Below, one piece after another: positions 12,123 to 25,200 of a stretch of 64,000 bases of DNA. The stretch comes from Podarcis raffonei (lineage: Eukaryota; Chordata; Lepidosauria; Squamata; Lacertidae). Location: positions 506,001-570,000 of the forward strand of contig NC_070619.1 of assembly GCF_027172205.1 (NCBI RefSeq), given 5' to 3'. The notes below the pieces were generated by a model. It worked only from the letters and a program-made list of their open reading frames with translations, was not told where the DNA came from and ran no database searches. Each line of letters begins with the position of its first letter. Positions within the stretch are counted from its first letter, which is position 1. Made by a program: the position numbers and the translations under genes.

Positions 12123-12196
12123 CAGCACCACAAGTCCAACTCAATGGTGTAACGTTGAACAGCACCACAAGTCCAACTCAATGGTGTAACGTTGAA
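12123..12196 (+). repeat. 2 x 37-bp tandem duplication
   Basis: Two exact head-to-tail copies of a 37-bp unit beginning CAGCACCACAAGTCC, inside the decayed LINE. Confidence 0.85.
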
Positions 12197-12990
12197 AAGT
12201 GTCAATCACTTCTCCGATCTGGGCAGTTATATTTCCACAAGGGCTGACATTGAAGCCAAAATCCAGCTTCGCCTAAACTCGGCGAGTACAGCTTTCTCCT
12301 GATTAAAGTGCAGAGCACTTGAGGACCGGGACATTCGCAGGGAAACCAAAATGCTTGTTTACAAAGCTATTGTACTACCAACCTTACTGTATGCTTATGA
12401 AACATGGACCACTTATAAGTCCCATCTCCAACTCTTCGAAAGATCCCATCAACAGTGTCTCTGAAAAAATTGACACATCACTTAGGAAGACAAGCAAACT
12501 AATGCCAGTGTACTGGAAGAAGCAAAGATCACTAGCAATGATTCTTCAGCGTCAACTTTGCTGGACTGGTCATGTTGTGCGGATGCCTGATTATTGTCTT
12601 CCAAAGCAACTACTCTATTCCAAACTTAAAAATGGAAAGTGTAATGCTGTGGTGTTCAACAATAAAGGTTTAAAGACTTTCTCATAGCAAATCTTTAAAA
12701 AATAACAACGCAGTATAAGCATGGATGATTGAGAAACATCGGCCTGCGAGAGCTCCAATTGGAGAACAGCCTTTACCAAAGGTGTCATGGACTTTGAAGA
12801 CACTCGAACTCAGGACAAAAGGGAGAAACGTGTTAAGAGGAAAGCATGCTTGGCAAACCCTCACCATGAACAACTCCTGCCCGGAAACCAATGTCCCCAC
12901 TGTGGAAGGACCTGTGGATCCAGAACTGGCTTCCACAGTCACTTACAGACTCACTGTTAAAACCATGTTCATGGAAAACAATCTTCCTTG

Positions 12991-15139
12991 GCTACAAGGG
13001 ATTGCCAAAGTACTGTAGGTCAGCACCCACTGGTTGATCCCCCTTCCTTTCCTTACTATGGCTGGAGCTGAGTCAAGGTCTCCAGCCTCCAGGATGCTGC
13101 TATTTTGCAGAGGAATCCAAGCACAACTGGGCACAATGCAAGCAACCTGAAGCACCTGTCACTTGAGCAGAGCCAATTCCCTTTATCTGTCCTTTAAAGA
13201 AACCGCGAAAAACAGTTTGGAAAGTGGAATGCCCTGGGAAGTGTGGGGTGAGCTGCTGATTTGATCAGAAGATGGAGAACCGCCCTGTAATTGGATGGAG
13301 AAGGGTCATTGTGAAAAAGATGGTTTTGAGCAAGTAGGCATCAGCTGGTGCAGAGGGAGGAGGATGTCGCCCCCCCCGAAGAGCCTCTTGCTGCCAGAGC
13401 AGAGACAGAGGCCACCTGTGTTACCTGCTTATCATTATGGATGAGAACAAGGGATCATTGTCATCTGGCAGCCTTTGATTCTCTGCAGCTGAGATGAGTC
13501 ACATTCAGGTTCCACCAGTGGAGCCTTTGAACTGGCTGGGATGGGAGCCCCCCCTCCACCCCCTCTGGGCGCCCTGCCAGGCCACCCATTGTCCATCTCC
13601 ATTTCGCTGCCAGCAAAGGGGCCCGGAAGCCCCGAGGAGCCCAGGAGGTTCCCTGAGGAGTTGTAGCACCAATAGCTGAACACTGGGAGCAAGGCAGAAG
13701 TGCCCCCCCCTGAGGATGCACTAGGCCAGGATCGGGGGGAAACCTCACAAAAAAGAAAGCCATGCTTCTGCAAATAAGCAACTTCCTGGCATGGGAGAAG
13801 TGGCTGAAGGTGCTGCTGTCTGAATGTGGAACCTTCTGCTGGCAACATAGTCCTCTCCCCAGGGCCAAAGGACGTCACCACATCCTTGTCCAGGAACTCA
13901 CAAACCTGCAAGCCTGGGTCACAGCTTTCATCTGTGAAGCAAGAGGGAAGCTCTCAGAAGTGCATTTTGGGGTGCGGTGATTTGTTTCTCCAGAAACCTG
14001 TATCAATGCTGGCTCCTTTCGAAATCTCCTGCAGACACCCCCACCTGCAAACAACACTGTGCTCCATCGCTCTGATAAGCAGCTAGTCCTGAAAGAGGAA
14101 GTGGAAGATGGCAGACAAGTCCCTAGCTGAGTGTTGCCATTTCCACCTGCCTGAATCACACATTTTCAAAGCCTGCCATCCTTCCTTCTCCTTCAAAACT
14201 GGCATTTCTGGTTTCAGGGCTCCCCTGGGCCATGGCAGTAACAGTGGGGCTGCCCTGAACATCCCTTTCAAAAGCCAGGCAGTAACCCAAGAAGAGAGCT
14301 CAGCTGTGCGGAGCTGCTGCCTAGAGCCAGATTTGAGAGGCGGCGGCGGGACGGGGAGCACAGCGTGTACCAAAGGACAGCTGCAGTCACGTAGCACCCT
14401 CCCTGGGACGGACGGGATCTTTCTCCGGGGTTCCCCCTTAAACCTGGGCTGTGGTTGCCACAATATAATGCCTACTCGCCATTTTTGCCCCAGTGAAATT
14501 TTTTGTTGTTGAATTCAGGGCTTCCTGAGCAGGAATAAATGGGGCCCAGAGAAGACGCTGCCATGGGGAATCCCAGCAGAAGAGGCAGCTGCTGGATGAG
14601 GCCAAGGGGGTCCTGCCTCACCCAGCGGCCGACCAGGTGCTTCAATGGGAACCCTGCCAGCAGGATCAGAGCCACTCCTCTCCTGTGACTTCCAGGGATT
14701 ATTAGGTTGTCTTTGTTCTCATTTCTATTCTGTACTTTGTTTGTTTAAATGACAATTTTATATTGTGAACAGCACTGCGATCTACAGGTACAGGTCGATA
14801 GACAAATTTGGCCAACAGTTAAAATAAAAAATGCAGCTCCCCTTTGCCAGTCAAGGCAGGGGGGAATTGAGTGGGAAGGGGTCCCAAAGGCCAACGCACT
14901 AAGACCACTTGCCCTTGTGGGGAAACTCCACCCCCCTCCCATTTGCAGAGGCCAATGTCCCCTCCCTGCCTGACGCAGGAGAGGGGGCCTCTGCCTGCGT
15001 GGCGCCTGGGGGTGTCCCAGCAGCCTAGACCACCCCCTCCACCTCCCTAGGAGATGCTGAGAGGAGCTTCAAGAACCAGAAGACCCCCAGATGGGATGGA
15101 GGGGGTGAACAAACAGACTCTGGAGCCCGGACTGTGTCC
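12991..15139. other. intergenic stretch, mostly unique sequence
   Basis: Apart from a GGATCAGG-type LINE tail at about 14575-14700, nothing was recognised. The longer open frames (for example minus 13435-13911) are GC-rich chance frames without domains or splice context. Confidence 0.4.
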
Positions 15140-15159
15140 ACGACTGATGCTTTGTCAAG

Positions 15160-15165
15160 TTTATT
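15160..15165 (-). terminator. poly(A) signal of SPPL2B
   Basis: AATAAA on the minus strand, about 1.1 kb downstream of the SPPL2B stop at 16277, followed by a GT-rich stretch. It would define a single long last exon with a 3' UTR of about 1.1 kb; no earlier canonical signal was noted. Confidence 0.65.
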
Positions 15166-16276
15166 CTCCCAACCGGCTTTTGTAAAATAAAAGTCCCATA
15201 TACATTATTTATAAAATGGCTTAAATTAAGGCATAATCCTGCAGTGTCTAAGACAAGCGTCCATCATTCTGCACAAGCAAAAGGGGAGGGGAAGAAAGCC
15301 CCCCCTCCAGACCCAGGAAAGGGGAGGCGGTGGCTGCAGCCCCCCCCCCGAGATGTGCTCTGCAGAAGCCGGGAGATGTGGCAGAGCTGCTGCGTCTGAG
15401 TCCAGAAAACAAAAAAAAGGGTCACCAACAACACGAGGCGCGATATAATAGGAGGGGGGAGAGATACACAGAAAGACCACAGAGGGGAAAGGGCCCCCCA
15501 AAAGAGACCCAGATAGGAGGGAGGGGGTGTCCACACAGGATCAGCCCCCTCCTCCCCCAGGGCTGGGCTGCCCTGTTGCCAAAGGTGGGAGAGGGGGTGT
15601 CCCACGCAGAAGGTTCCCAGAGCAGCTCCAGAGCGGACCAGCGCCCCCCACAGCACAAGCTCTGAGGTGGTGTCCCCAAAGGAAGGTGGAGCAGACCCTT
15701 CCCAGTGGCCTTTGCTCCTCGGCGCCTTTGCAGCCAAAGTGTGCAATGGGGGGGGGGCAAATGAAGCAAAGCGAATGGCAGAAACCAGAGATCCTTTGGG
15801 GGGGGGGAGAAGCTCTTTTGGAAGCAACAGAATCCAGCCCAGACACGGCCAGAAAAGAAGCAGGAAGCAGGGTGGGGGTCCCCTCCTCTCTTCACCACCC
15901 AGTGATCCTAAAGCAACGCCAGCACAATCCGTCCCCCCCAAGCTCAAAATACTGCCTATGTTTTCCTAGGAAAAGTTATCTGAATACTATCCCAGCATCA
16001 TGAAACAGGAAGGGAAAGGCGTCTGCTATTTTGCTTTTAAACTATCGCTGAAATTCTAACCGGGACCTTCATTAAGCACCATATTTGGGGAAGGGGGGTT
16101 GCCAGAAGTGAAGCGCCTGTCCTCTTCTTCGCACGCAGTTTCCTGGCGCTCGATGGCCAAAGAGACGTGGTGTGCGTCGATGCTGGGTGCGAAAGGCGGC
16201 AGAGTCCGTCTCATAGTTAGTCTCAAGTTAGTCTGTGATGGGGAAGGGAGGGAGGGATGGGGGCGAAAGGGGTCTT

Positions 16277-19200
16277 CTAGTCAGAGGGGCTCTTGATCCC
16301 GTCCTCCCAAGCGCCAGGCTCTTCTATATGGGGCGGCTGTGGGGAAGCCTCTGTGGGCTCAGTCTGTGCAGCTACCGCCTTCTCCTGCTCCTCTCCCAGG
16401 AAGGGGGCAGAGCCAGACGCCTCTCCTCCGTCGTCCGCGGGGCTGCCGCCACCGACCATCTCTTCCACAGGAGTCGGGGGGGCTGGTTGGTCCTTGGCTT
16501 CTGGGCGAGACGACGGAGAAGCATCCTCCTTGGGGGCTGCAGGGCAGCTGACTGGGGAGATCACCAAGGGGGGCTGAGGTAGGTCTTTCTATAAGCAGGA
16601 GCAGCCCCACATTGCAGGGGGGGGAGGGGGGAGAGAGAGAGAGGGAGAAGGGTAACTACAACACAGCCGTGCTTTTGTACAGATGCTGCCCTCATCCAGC
16701 CCAGGACACCCAGGAGTGTCCAGCTCCCCTCTAGACTGGCCCAAATGGAACCAGGGGGGCTGCCAGGATAGGCCTGAGCTCATGCAGTTCACCCAGGCCA
16801 GCCCCATCTCCACTTCCAAGCCTGACACCAGCCTTTTGAGGGCATCTGAGGAGTCCAGTGGCTGGATCCTGCCCCAGGCCCACCCAGCTGAGCATTCAGT
16901 CCCGCCCCCCAGAGGAAGCCCCCCCCCGTGTGACGGCAGCAACTCTCCCCACATGGGAGCCCTGGGCGGTGGCACTACAGAGGCAGCTGGACTCTGGAAG
17001 GCGGAAGGGCTCCTGCTTGCGGGCTTCCCTTGGGGGCGTCCAGCTGGGCTCAGGGGAGCCCTCAGGCCTGATCCAGCAACACCCATGAATGCCTCTTGCC
17101 CCTTTCCAAGACGACACCCCTCTGCCCCCCGCCCGAGCGATGGAGAAGAACTGTGGAGCTGGAAAGGGACCCTGAGGGTCGTCTAGTCCAACTGCATGCA
17201 ATGCAGGAATCACGACATGTGGGGAGGAAAGCTGGCCATCTGTGGCTTCTCTGCCCCCCCCCCAATGTGCCATCCTCCCTCACCCCCAGCCGTGAATGGT
17301 GGCCTCCTTTGGGGGGAGGAGGGAGGTCTGCAAAAGCCACTTTCAAAAAACTCCCTTTTGGGGGGTGGAGGATAATGCCAACAAGAGTTTTACTCAACTT
17401 TAATTCTAGTTAGGGGGCTTTTATCCTAACACTGGCCTTTTCTGGAGGAGACTCATATCAAAGTGGTATTCACCGCAAATCCGCTTCCCGTCCAGAACAT
17501 GGGCAGCTCCTTGCGCCAGAGCGCCACCACGAAGCTGGTGAGGAGTGTGGACGGCACCAGGTACAGCAGCGCCGGCTGCCCCTTCTGCATCAGAGCGAGG
17601 GCCACAAATGTCACCAGGAGGCCCAGGCCGTAGGCTGCAGTGGGAGACAGGGGAGAGAAGGCGGGGGCTCCTTTTCAGCTGGCAGGCACCCAGAAAGTGC
17701 CCCCCCCGTCTTTCTCATCTCATCTCATCTGTGGGTAAATTCTCACATGGGAATAAACACCTCTGCCCCTTCCAGCTCTGCTTCAAGGATTTATGGAACA
17801 TAATAAATTATAATGGAAAAGGCAGGAAAACTCAGCACAGAGAATCGTTCCTCCTCTCTGCTCTTCAGCCATCTGGACAGAGGAGCAGTTAGGGCTGGGC
17901 AATATTTGGCTTTCAATTTTGTGATATATCACCAGCTAAATATTGTGACAGACTGATGTGTTATGATGTCTGAAATGAGGATGGAGCTACGGAGAGGCTT
18001 CGGCTGGCTTTACAGTTTTTCCCCCATCAGGATTTTTTGCATAGCTATGCTATGCATACACCCACATCATGATTTGTGATATATTGCCAGGTCAAAAATT
18101 ATGGAACCGATATCACGAGAAGAATGTCAAGCTGATTTTGGATGTTATATCAATTATCACCCAGCCTATAACAAACCACCCTTCTCTCCTTCAGAGCCTG
18201 ATAAAGAAGTCGGATGCTAAGGGAACCCCGTTGCTGGGAGAAAACTTGCTGCTAGGGGCAAAACAATGCAGGGATCCTTTCCAGACTGCACTAACACTGT
18301 CAGTCCTGTTGCACACGTGGAGATGGGCTGCACCCAGAGGGCTCCCAAGGGACCTGATCCACCCACAAGAGAGCCACTTCTCAGGACAAGAGCTGAAAGG
18401 CGGCACTGTCGCTGAATTTACTGGCAGGCTCTGCACAGCTGCTGCTTTCAGCACAGCTCATGGCAGGAACGTGGCACATAAATGAACTCCGCCAGTCCAG
18501 GGTGGGGCGAGAGGTAAGAAGAAGGGACTGCTGGGTTTCCCAAGGGTGGAGGAGGAGGCAGGTGTTGGCAAGGATGGGGGGGGGGAGCCAGACATACCAA
18601 TGGTGCAAGCGACAAAATAGACCCGGGAGGACTGGACCTGGATGTCAAAGCGATGGCAGTAGGCTACCAGGAGCCCTGGGGAGGAAAGAGGAGGGAGCCT
18701 GAGGCAAGGGAAGGAGTGACAAGGCCAAGCAGGGACACTCCCTGGAGGCCCCCCCCCCAGCATCCTCCAGCAGGGAGGCTGTGTCCCTCTGGCCTGGCCC
18801 TCAAAGGTAGACTGCCTCTAGGAGCAGCTGTTCCCTTGAGCTGCCTCAAAGGAGAGGGCAGCATCCCTACTGGACCAGCCCCAAGGGACCCTGCCCTCTC
18901 CTCTGCCAGTCCTTCTCTTAGGGCCAGGCTGAGGGGCTCTTCTTTGCCTTCTGCAGGCCGAGCGGGGGCTCAGCCCCAAAGCCACCTCGCCCCTCAGCAA
19001 GGTGGGAAGCGAGAGGGCCTACCTGGAACCAGAATGTCCCCGAATCCCAGGAGGGAGAAGGGTCGGTCACACAGTGCCAGCGGAGAGAAGTTGAGTCGGG
19101 GCACCTTCAGCACCATCGGAAGCTGCCGGGGGAAGGGGGTCCATCCAGGTCAACAAGCAGCCCCTCTGCTGTCCCAAACGGGGCCAAAGCTCCCACAAGC

Positions 19201-22200
19201 CCTTGCCCCACAGAGGAGGGTATCTGGCATTTGAGGCAAGGAGGGGCGACAGGGGATGGCACAATCCAAAGCCCCCCAGGCATGGGGAAAGCGCCCTGCG
19301 CCCAAGGAGAAAGATGGAGGAACCCCAAAAGTGCCTCTTCTCAGGCCTGACCAGAACCCAAAACTGAACCTGCCTGCTCTCCAGGGGTGCTTCCCGACAC
19401 CTCTTCCCTCATGGCTGAGGAGTCTCTGGACCATTCTAGGTCTAGATCCGACGGGGTGGGGATATCCTGGACCCACTACGTGTTTGGACCATGACCCCCC
19501 CCCGACCTTCTCCCAGGCTCATCCTGCATCGCCTCCATTTTGTCCACCAAGAAGAGGCCATCTCCCCCTACCAAAACCCGGGACGCTCTGGCAGCCCCTC
19601 ACCTTTTCGTGAGTGGCGGAGTCTGTCGGGCCAGCAGCCACTTCCACCATGATGCTCTCTCCTGTCTGGAAGGAAAATGTGAGGAGGGGCAAGAGGACAA
19701 AAAAAGAAAGAGGCCTGGGGGAAGAGGAATGTTTTTGCCTGGTGCCTGAAGACATGCAATGAGGGTATCAGGCGAGCCTCTCTGGGGAAAGAATCCCCAT
19801 CGGGGAATCGGAAAGGGGCTTCCGATGGCCCCAGCGGAAAAACCCAGCCCAACTTTGACTCCTCCCGATCAGCCCCACACCCCCATTTGCAATGCCCACG
19901 CGGTCAGGCCAATTATGCACCTTTGTCAAGTATGGCGTGATGAAAACGAAGAAGACGTCGTAGACAAAGAGGACCAGGAGCAGCAGCGTGCAGCCCTGGG
20001 GGGCAGGAGGGAAAGGGAGGGGTGTCATTCCCAGAGGCTCACTGTTGATTCTGCCTTCCCCCCTCACCCAGGTTGGCTTTCTTCTGGCTCTTGAGTCACA
20101 GAGTACATTGAGAGGTAGCCTCAGGCCAAGCCAGGAGGCCCATGTCAGCTTCCCTCCCCACCGTCCTGGGGATGAGCCCCCCCCAAAGCTCCCCCCCCAA
20201 GGCCTTACCTTGAAGGTGGGCAAGCGGATGGTCTTGAGCATGTAAAGGCAGAAGGCAACTCCCAGGGCGTCCTGCAGAATCCAGGCCCACCTGGGGGAGG
20301 AATGGCCATGGCTCAGGGCAGAGGGCAAATAGCCCTACCCCCTCCAACAGCCGAGGGAGAAGGGTCAAGCCACTTCCCGGTCGCCCTTCCTCCCCCCATC
20401 CCACTTCCTCTCAAGAAAGAGTCCCCATGGCCAGCTGGGGTGGGGGGTTCTGGACATTCCCTCCGCCCTGCGACACGTCCCATTTCGCCCTGTGCCCAAG
20501 AGGACGCTGCAGAGCTGGAGAAGGGGAAGAGCAGAGGAGGAAGTTGCTTTCTGGAGCAACTGATGCAGCTGAGGGGTGCAAAATAGGATGTGGGGGGAGC
20601 AAGGGGCTCTTCGAAGGGACAGGTGCCCCCCCACCAAGGGGAGAGCACGAAAAGCACCGCATCACTCACTGGTCCTCATTGCGGAAGATGCCCCAGACCA
20701 GGCTGACGGCGACGCAGAAGACAGCCAGGAGCAACATGCGCACTTGGGGGCGCTTGTGGAAGTAGGGCAGGTTGTTGTCGGGGACCCTGAGGGCAAGAGG
20801 CGGGGTGAGAGGCCTGCACCCCACTTGGCAAGTAGGAGAGGGACCTCTTGGAGCCTCCACCCCAGAGAGCTGTCTGACGCCGAGTCAGGCCTGTTCCATC
20901 AAGCGCAGATCTGCCCCCACAGGCTGGCAGCAGCAGCAGCAAGTCTCCAGGGAAGGAGTCTTTGCTCAGCCTGAGTTGGAGATGCTACTACTGGGGAGCC
21001 TGGCGCCTTCTGCATGCCAAGCAGGTGCTCCATGCCCACGGGCAGTCTCCAGGGGAGGAGGTGCTGGGGAAAAGCCTTCCCTGCCCGAGGCCACAGCCCG
21101 AGAGCTGCTGTCAGTCAAGGTCACCAAGCCACGGTCACCAAACTCAGCAGACAGACTATTTTTTTCTATTCTATGGGCTCAGGGATGCTTAAAAAAGACA
21201 ACCTTCCTTCCTCTTAAGTTGCTCAGTGCCACCCACTCAACCCCCCTCCCCCCACGCTTGGTGTGGAGGCTTTTGAAAACCAAGGGAAAAGGGGTTGGGG
21301 GCCAAATCCAGGAGCCCCCACAAACAGGGGCACAGCTCTGACGTCTGCAGATATAGGGCAATTCACGCATTTAATAAATAATAATAAATGGCTGCGTTCA
21401 GGGTTCATGTCCTTCATTTTTTGTCCTGGGGCAGGACTTTCAGCTCTTCTATGTAGCTCAGAACAGCCCCCACCACTCTCTTTGTCTGACCTGTGCAAGA
21501 AAAAGGCAAAAAGATCTCAGAGATCCCCTCAGAAGGAAGCAAATACAGCCAGACCTGCCTTGCACCGATTCAAAACCCCACAAGTCAACTGCTCTTGGAA
21601 AGGGCATTTGTGCACTTGCAAAACCCAGAGGGTGGGTTTTCTGCCTGATTGCCAGGGGCGAGATCTGATGAGGCACTGTCTTTCATTGCTTTCATCTTTC
21701 TGCAGTGGAAGTGAGGACCTTTCTGCAACAACAAGGTCCCTTTTCTTGTCCAGATGAGTCAGCTGAGAGTCGGGAGGGAGCCCAGAGAGCCACAGAAGAG
21801 GGGATCCCGCCCTGCCCCACATGTACAAGGAGGAGCAAGAGATCCATGTCTTGCCCATCTAATGCATTTAAGAATTCAGAGCTTGTTTCCTAGATACTGG
21901 CTGCTAAACAAGACCAGCAGCAACAAAAACCAACAGCCCACACACATTAATATTTTGCAGCCAGGAAAATAAAAATATATCAGAGAGGGAAGGATAAAGC
22001 ACAGCTGCTCCCAAGTCCCAAAGGAGGAGGGTTTGGGGTTCTGTCCAGCCCCCCACTAGCATTCATGCTCTGATAACCTGATTCTTTCCACGGCGGGGGC
22101 GGGGGGTCTATGGCCAGGCAGGATTTGAACCCAGTCCACTGGCCCCCGCAAGCTTCATGTGCCAGGGCCACTTAGCCAAAGGTGGCAAAGAAAAACTGTC

Positions 22201-25200
22201 TTCTGCCTCCTACCTGCATTTCCCCAGAGGAAACCTTCGGACAAACGGGGAGAGGCAGCTGTAGAGGCCGATGGAAGCTGCCAGGCAGAAAATCCCAATG
22301 ATGGCATACACTGCAGGGGGAAAGGGGACAAGGAAAGATGAATGAAGACAAGGGGCTGGAGAGAGGCTGAACAGCACCGAGAAGCCAGTGCAAGTACCTA
22401 GGTGGTCATAGAAGTAATAGAGCAGGACGAGCATTGAGCAGCACATGACCACAAAGACGCAGATCATGATGGGGGTGACATCCACTGTCTCGTCCTCGTG
22501 TTTCTCCACTCCGTCATCCCGTTTGTGCTTCATGTACCGCCTGCAAGGGAGACGAGACGAGGTCATCCGAGGCTGGAGGTGCTTGCTGGTACTGCACCAC
22601 TCATGGAGGGGCCAACCGACAAGAGGGGAGGCATCCTACGAGGGCTCAGCAACCCTAAAATGATGCTCAGGGCTGCCGGCCTCTCCCCCCCCCCCCAGCA
22701 AAGCAGGGCCTGCCTCCACGCTTCACAAAATCATTTGCAGCCATGAGATGTGGATGGTAGCCAATGGCTCCATGGGAAACGCATAGAGGAGGCAACCTAT
22801 CAGGCTATTTGAGAAGTCATGAGAGGAACACCTAGCAGTGACTCCCTCCAAGAGCTCAATGATTGGGCATGGATGCAAGGAATCCTACGAATCCTGGATC
22901 CTGTGCTGCCTCGACCTCACCAAACACCTTCTATGGATTCCCAGGGGCTGGTGCCTTGGACCTAGCAGGTAGCAGCTTCTTCAGAGGTCCCCCATGTTTT
23001 GATTCCAGAGAGAGCAGCTCTGAACAGCCAAGAATGCAGGATGAGCCCCATGGCACTGCAGGGAGCTGGGCTGGATGACCCTTAGGGGCTTCTACTGGCC
23101 CCCTGCCCCAACTCACTTCTTGACATCCCTGCTCCCTGCCCAGTAGCCTCCGACGGCCACCGTCCCCACAGCCATCACGAAGATGATCACCATGTTGTAG
23201 TCCAAGACTGGCTCGTTGGGGGCATACATGGCCACCTTGACCGAGGGCCCAAAGCTCTGAGGAAGAGGGGGAGAGAGAAGGGAGCTCAGCTGACCCTAAA
23301 AAAGAGTTGCCCCAGGAAAGAGCTACCCTCCGGGGAACAGAACGTCCTCCAGGAAATGCCAGTAAGTGACTGGCCTTGGGGGCCCCAAAAGGAGTGCTGC
23401 CCCTAATGCCCCGTGACCCTGACTGGGAACGCGGACGGGGTCTCACCCTGCCAATATCCAGCATGTCAGCGTAGCTCAGCAGAGCCACTGGGATGTCAAT
23501 CTCCTCATACTGACTGCGGTTGCCAGCCGGCGGGACCTGGAGGGAATGAGAGGGAAGAACAAAGTGATACCACACATGCCCCACCCTCCCAGCCTGCCCA
23601 TCCCCAAAGCCAAATGGTGTATCAAACTCAGAAGTGCATGCAGGCCCCAATCCTCCTCTGTTTACCCCAGGCCACCCAGCTCACATGACTCATCCCCAGC
23701 CTAGCGCATCAATGGCTGCTGCGCATTTGGGGGCAAAACGCATCACAAGAGCAGCAGCAGGAGGGGGGAGGGCGCCTCCCAGCCCCAGAAGATGAACGGC
23801 TTCCTTAGAACTCTTAATTGTTCAGAAAAGATTTTTTAAAAAAATGATATTTATTAAGATTTTTCCATTATCAAAAAATCAAAGAAAAACACAAAAAAGA
23901 AAACGAAACAAGAAAAAATTTAAAAACACATAAAGATTTTTAAGGGGGACATTAATCTCAGAAGAAGGGACGTCATGCAGAAAGCGAAGAAAATTAAGAA
24001 GGAAAGTCAGATGAGTAGAACCGCACAGCCAAGGACAAGGCAGAGATGGAGCTGAATGCCCAGGAGGGGGCAGAATGCCTGCCAGGCCAGGGATGGGAGA
24101 TGCAATTGCAACCTGAGGAAGGGCTTTAGAAAATAAGAAACTAGGCCAAGAACTTGTCTCCTCAGACTCTAAAAAGAAACGATATGGGATGCAGGTAAAG
24201 CCTTCATAAGAGGTTTTTATGAAGCACTCAGCCAGTATTGTAACACATGGCTACAATACTACCAAACTGATCACCTATTCAAGAAGGATAAAATCATTGA
24301 ATTTGGCAAAGAATAATCAAAATTACAAACAGAATTACTAAAAAACCCCCCAAAAGGTATTATATAAAATATACAATTTGTCATTAGAATGGGAATTAAA
24401 AGATGAAGAGGTGAAGGAAGTTATGATTAAGTGGGCCAGAGACAAAGGCCACAGGATCCGATTAGACCAATGGGAGAAATTATGGAGAAATGACATCAAA
24501 TTCACAGCTTGCTTCACAATCAGAGAAAATATAATGAAAACGATGTATCAGTGGTATTTACCGTAACTCCGGTCAAATTGGCAAAAATTTATAAATCAAA
24601 ATCTAATTTGTGCTGGAGATGCAAAACAGAAATAGGAACAATGTATCATATGTGGTGGGAGTACATGTATATCAAACAATTTTGGAGTAACATCCAAGAG
24701 AATTTTTTTTAAATGCTTAAAATATCATGTAATAAAAAATCAGAGGCCTTCCTCTTGGGAATTATATTGACTGACATTCCTGCTGCTAGGAAAAAAGTTT
24801 TCTTATATGCAACTGCTGCTGCCAGAATTATTATAGCAAATAATTTGAAGGAAGAAAAAAAAACCTCAATAAGAGAATGGCAAATAAAATTTTGTGAATA
24901 CATAGAACTGGCAAGACTTAGAGCAGTGATAAGAGGACAATCAGATCAAAAACTGATAGATGAGTGGATCTGTGTGAAGGAGTTCTGGTATAATTCTGGT
25001 ATAAATATATCAATACACAATGAATGAAATTTATAGAGTAAAAGACGAAGAAGAAATGGACATAAGAGGAGGTAGTTAAAAATAATACTGATAGCACAGC
25101 GAAAAGAAGAAAAGAAATAAAGGAAGTCACACATGGGTGGAGGGGAGTCAAGATTTATGTATTCATGTTTAGTTTATTTTGTAATTTAAGTTGATTTTTT

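Larger units (their letters stand above)
9480..12990 (+). mobile_element. non-LTR retrotransposon with endonuclease, RT and C-terminal zinc finger (decayed)
   Basis: Parts in order: an APE-type endonuclease (about 9490-10200) with LLGDFNARVGRDFD and WRHSRSNHWHLL; a linker; a reverse transcriptase (about 10880-12100) with NNKASGPDGIPAQVF, ESQNGFRPSRGTVDMIF and FIDLTKAFNTVNH; a thumb/connection part (CRALEDRDIRRETKMLVYKA, LCWTGHVVRM); and a C-terminal C2H2-like finger near 12878-12960 (CPHCGRTCGSRTGFHSH). The layout and motifs resemble the RTE-related LINEs (SR2-like) of reptiles and flatworms; the clade is not certain. Many frame breaks make it a dead copy. A DNA transposon sits inside it at 11552-11894, and a 37-bp segment is tandemly duplicated at 12123-12196. 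Confidence 0.8.

Noticed and set aside
13435-14600. Possible extra gene between TMPRSS9 and SPPL2B
   Set aside because: No frame shows a domain, paired splice sites or similarity to the genes I expect nearby (TIMM13, LMNB2, LINGO3).
15264-15947. Long minus-strand open frames in the GC-rich stretch left of the SPPL2B stop
   Set aside because: They lie in the SPPL2B 3' UTR between the stop at 16277 and the poly(A) signal at 15160, are proline- and glycine-rich and show no domain.
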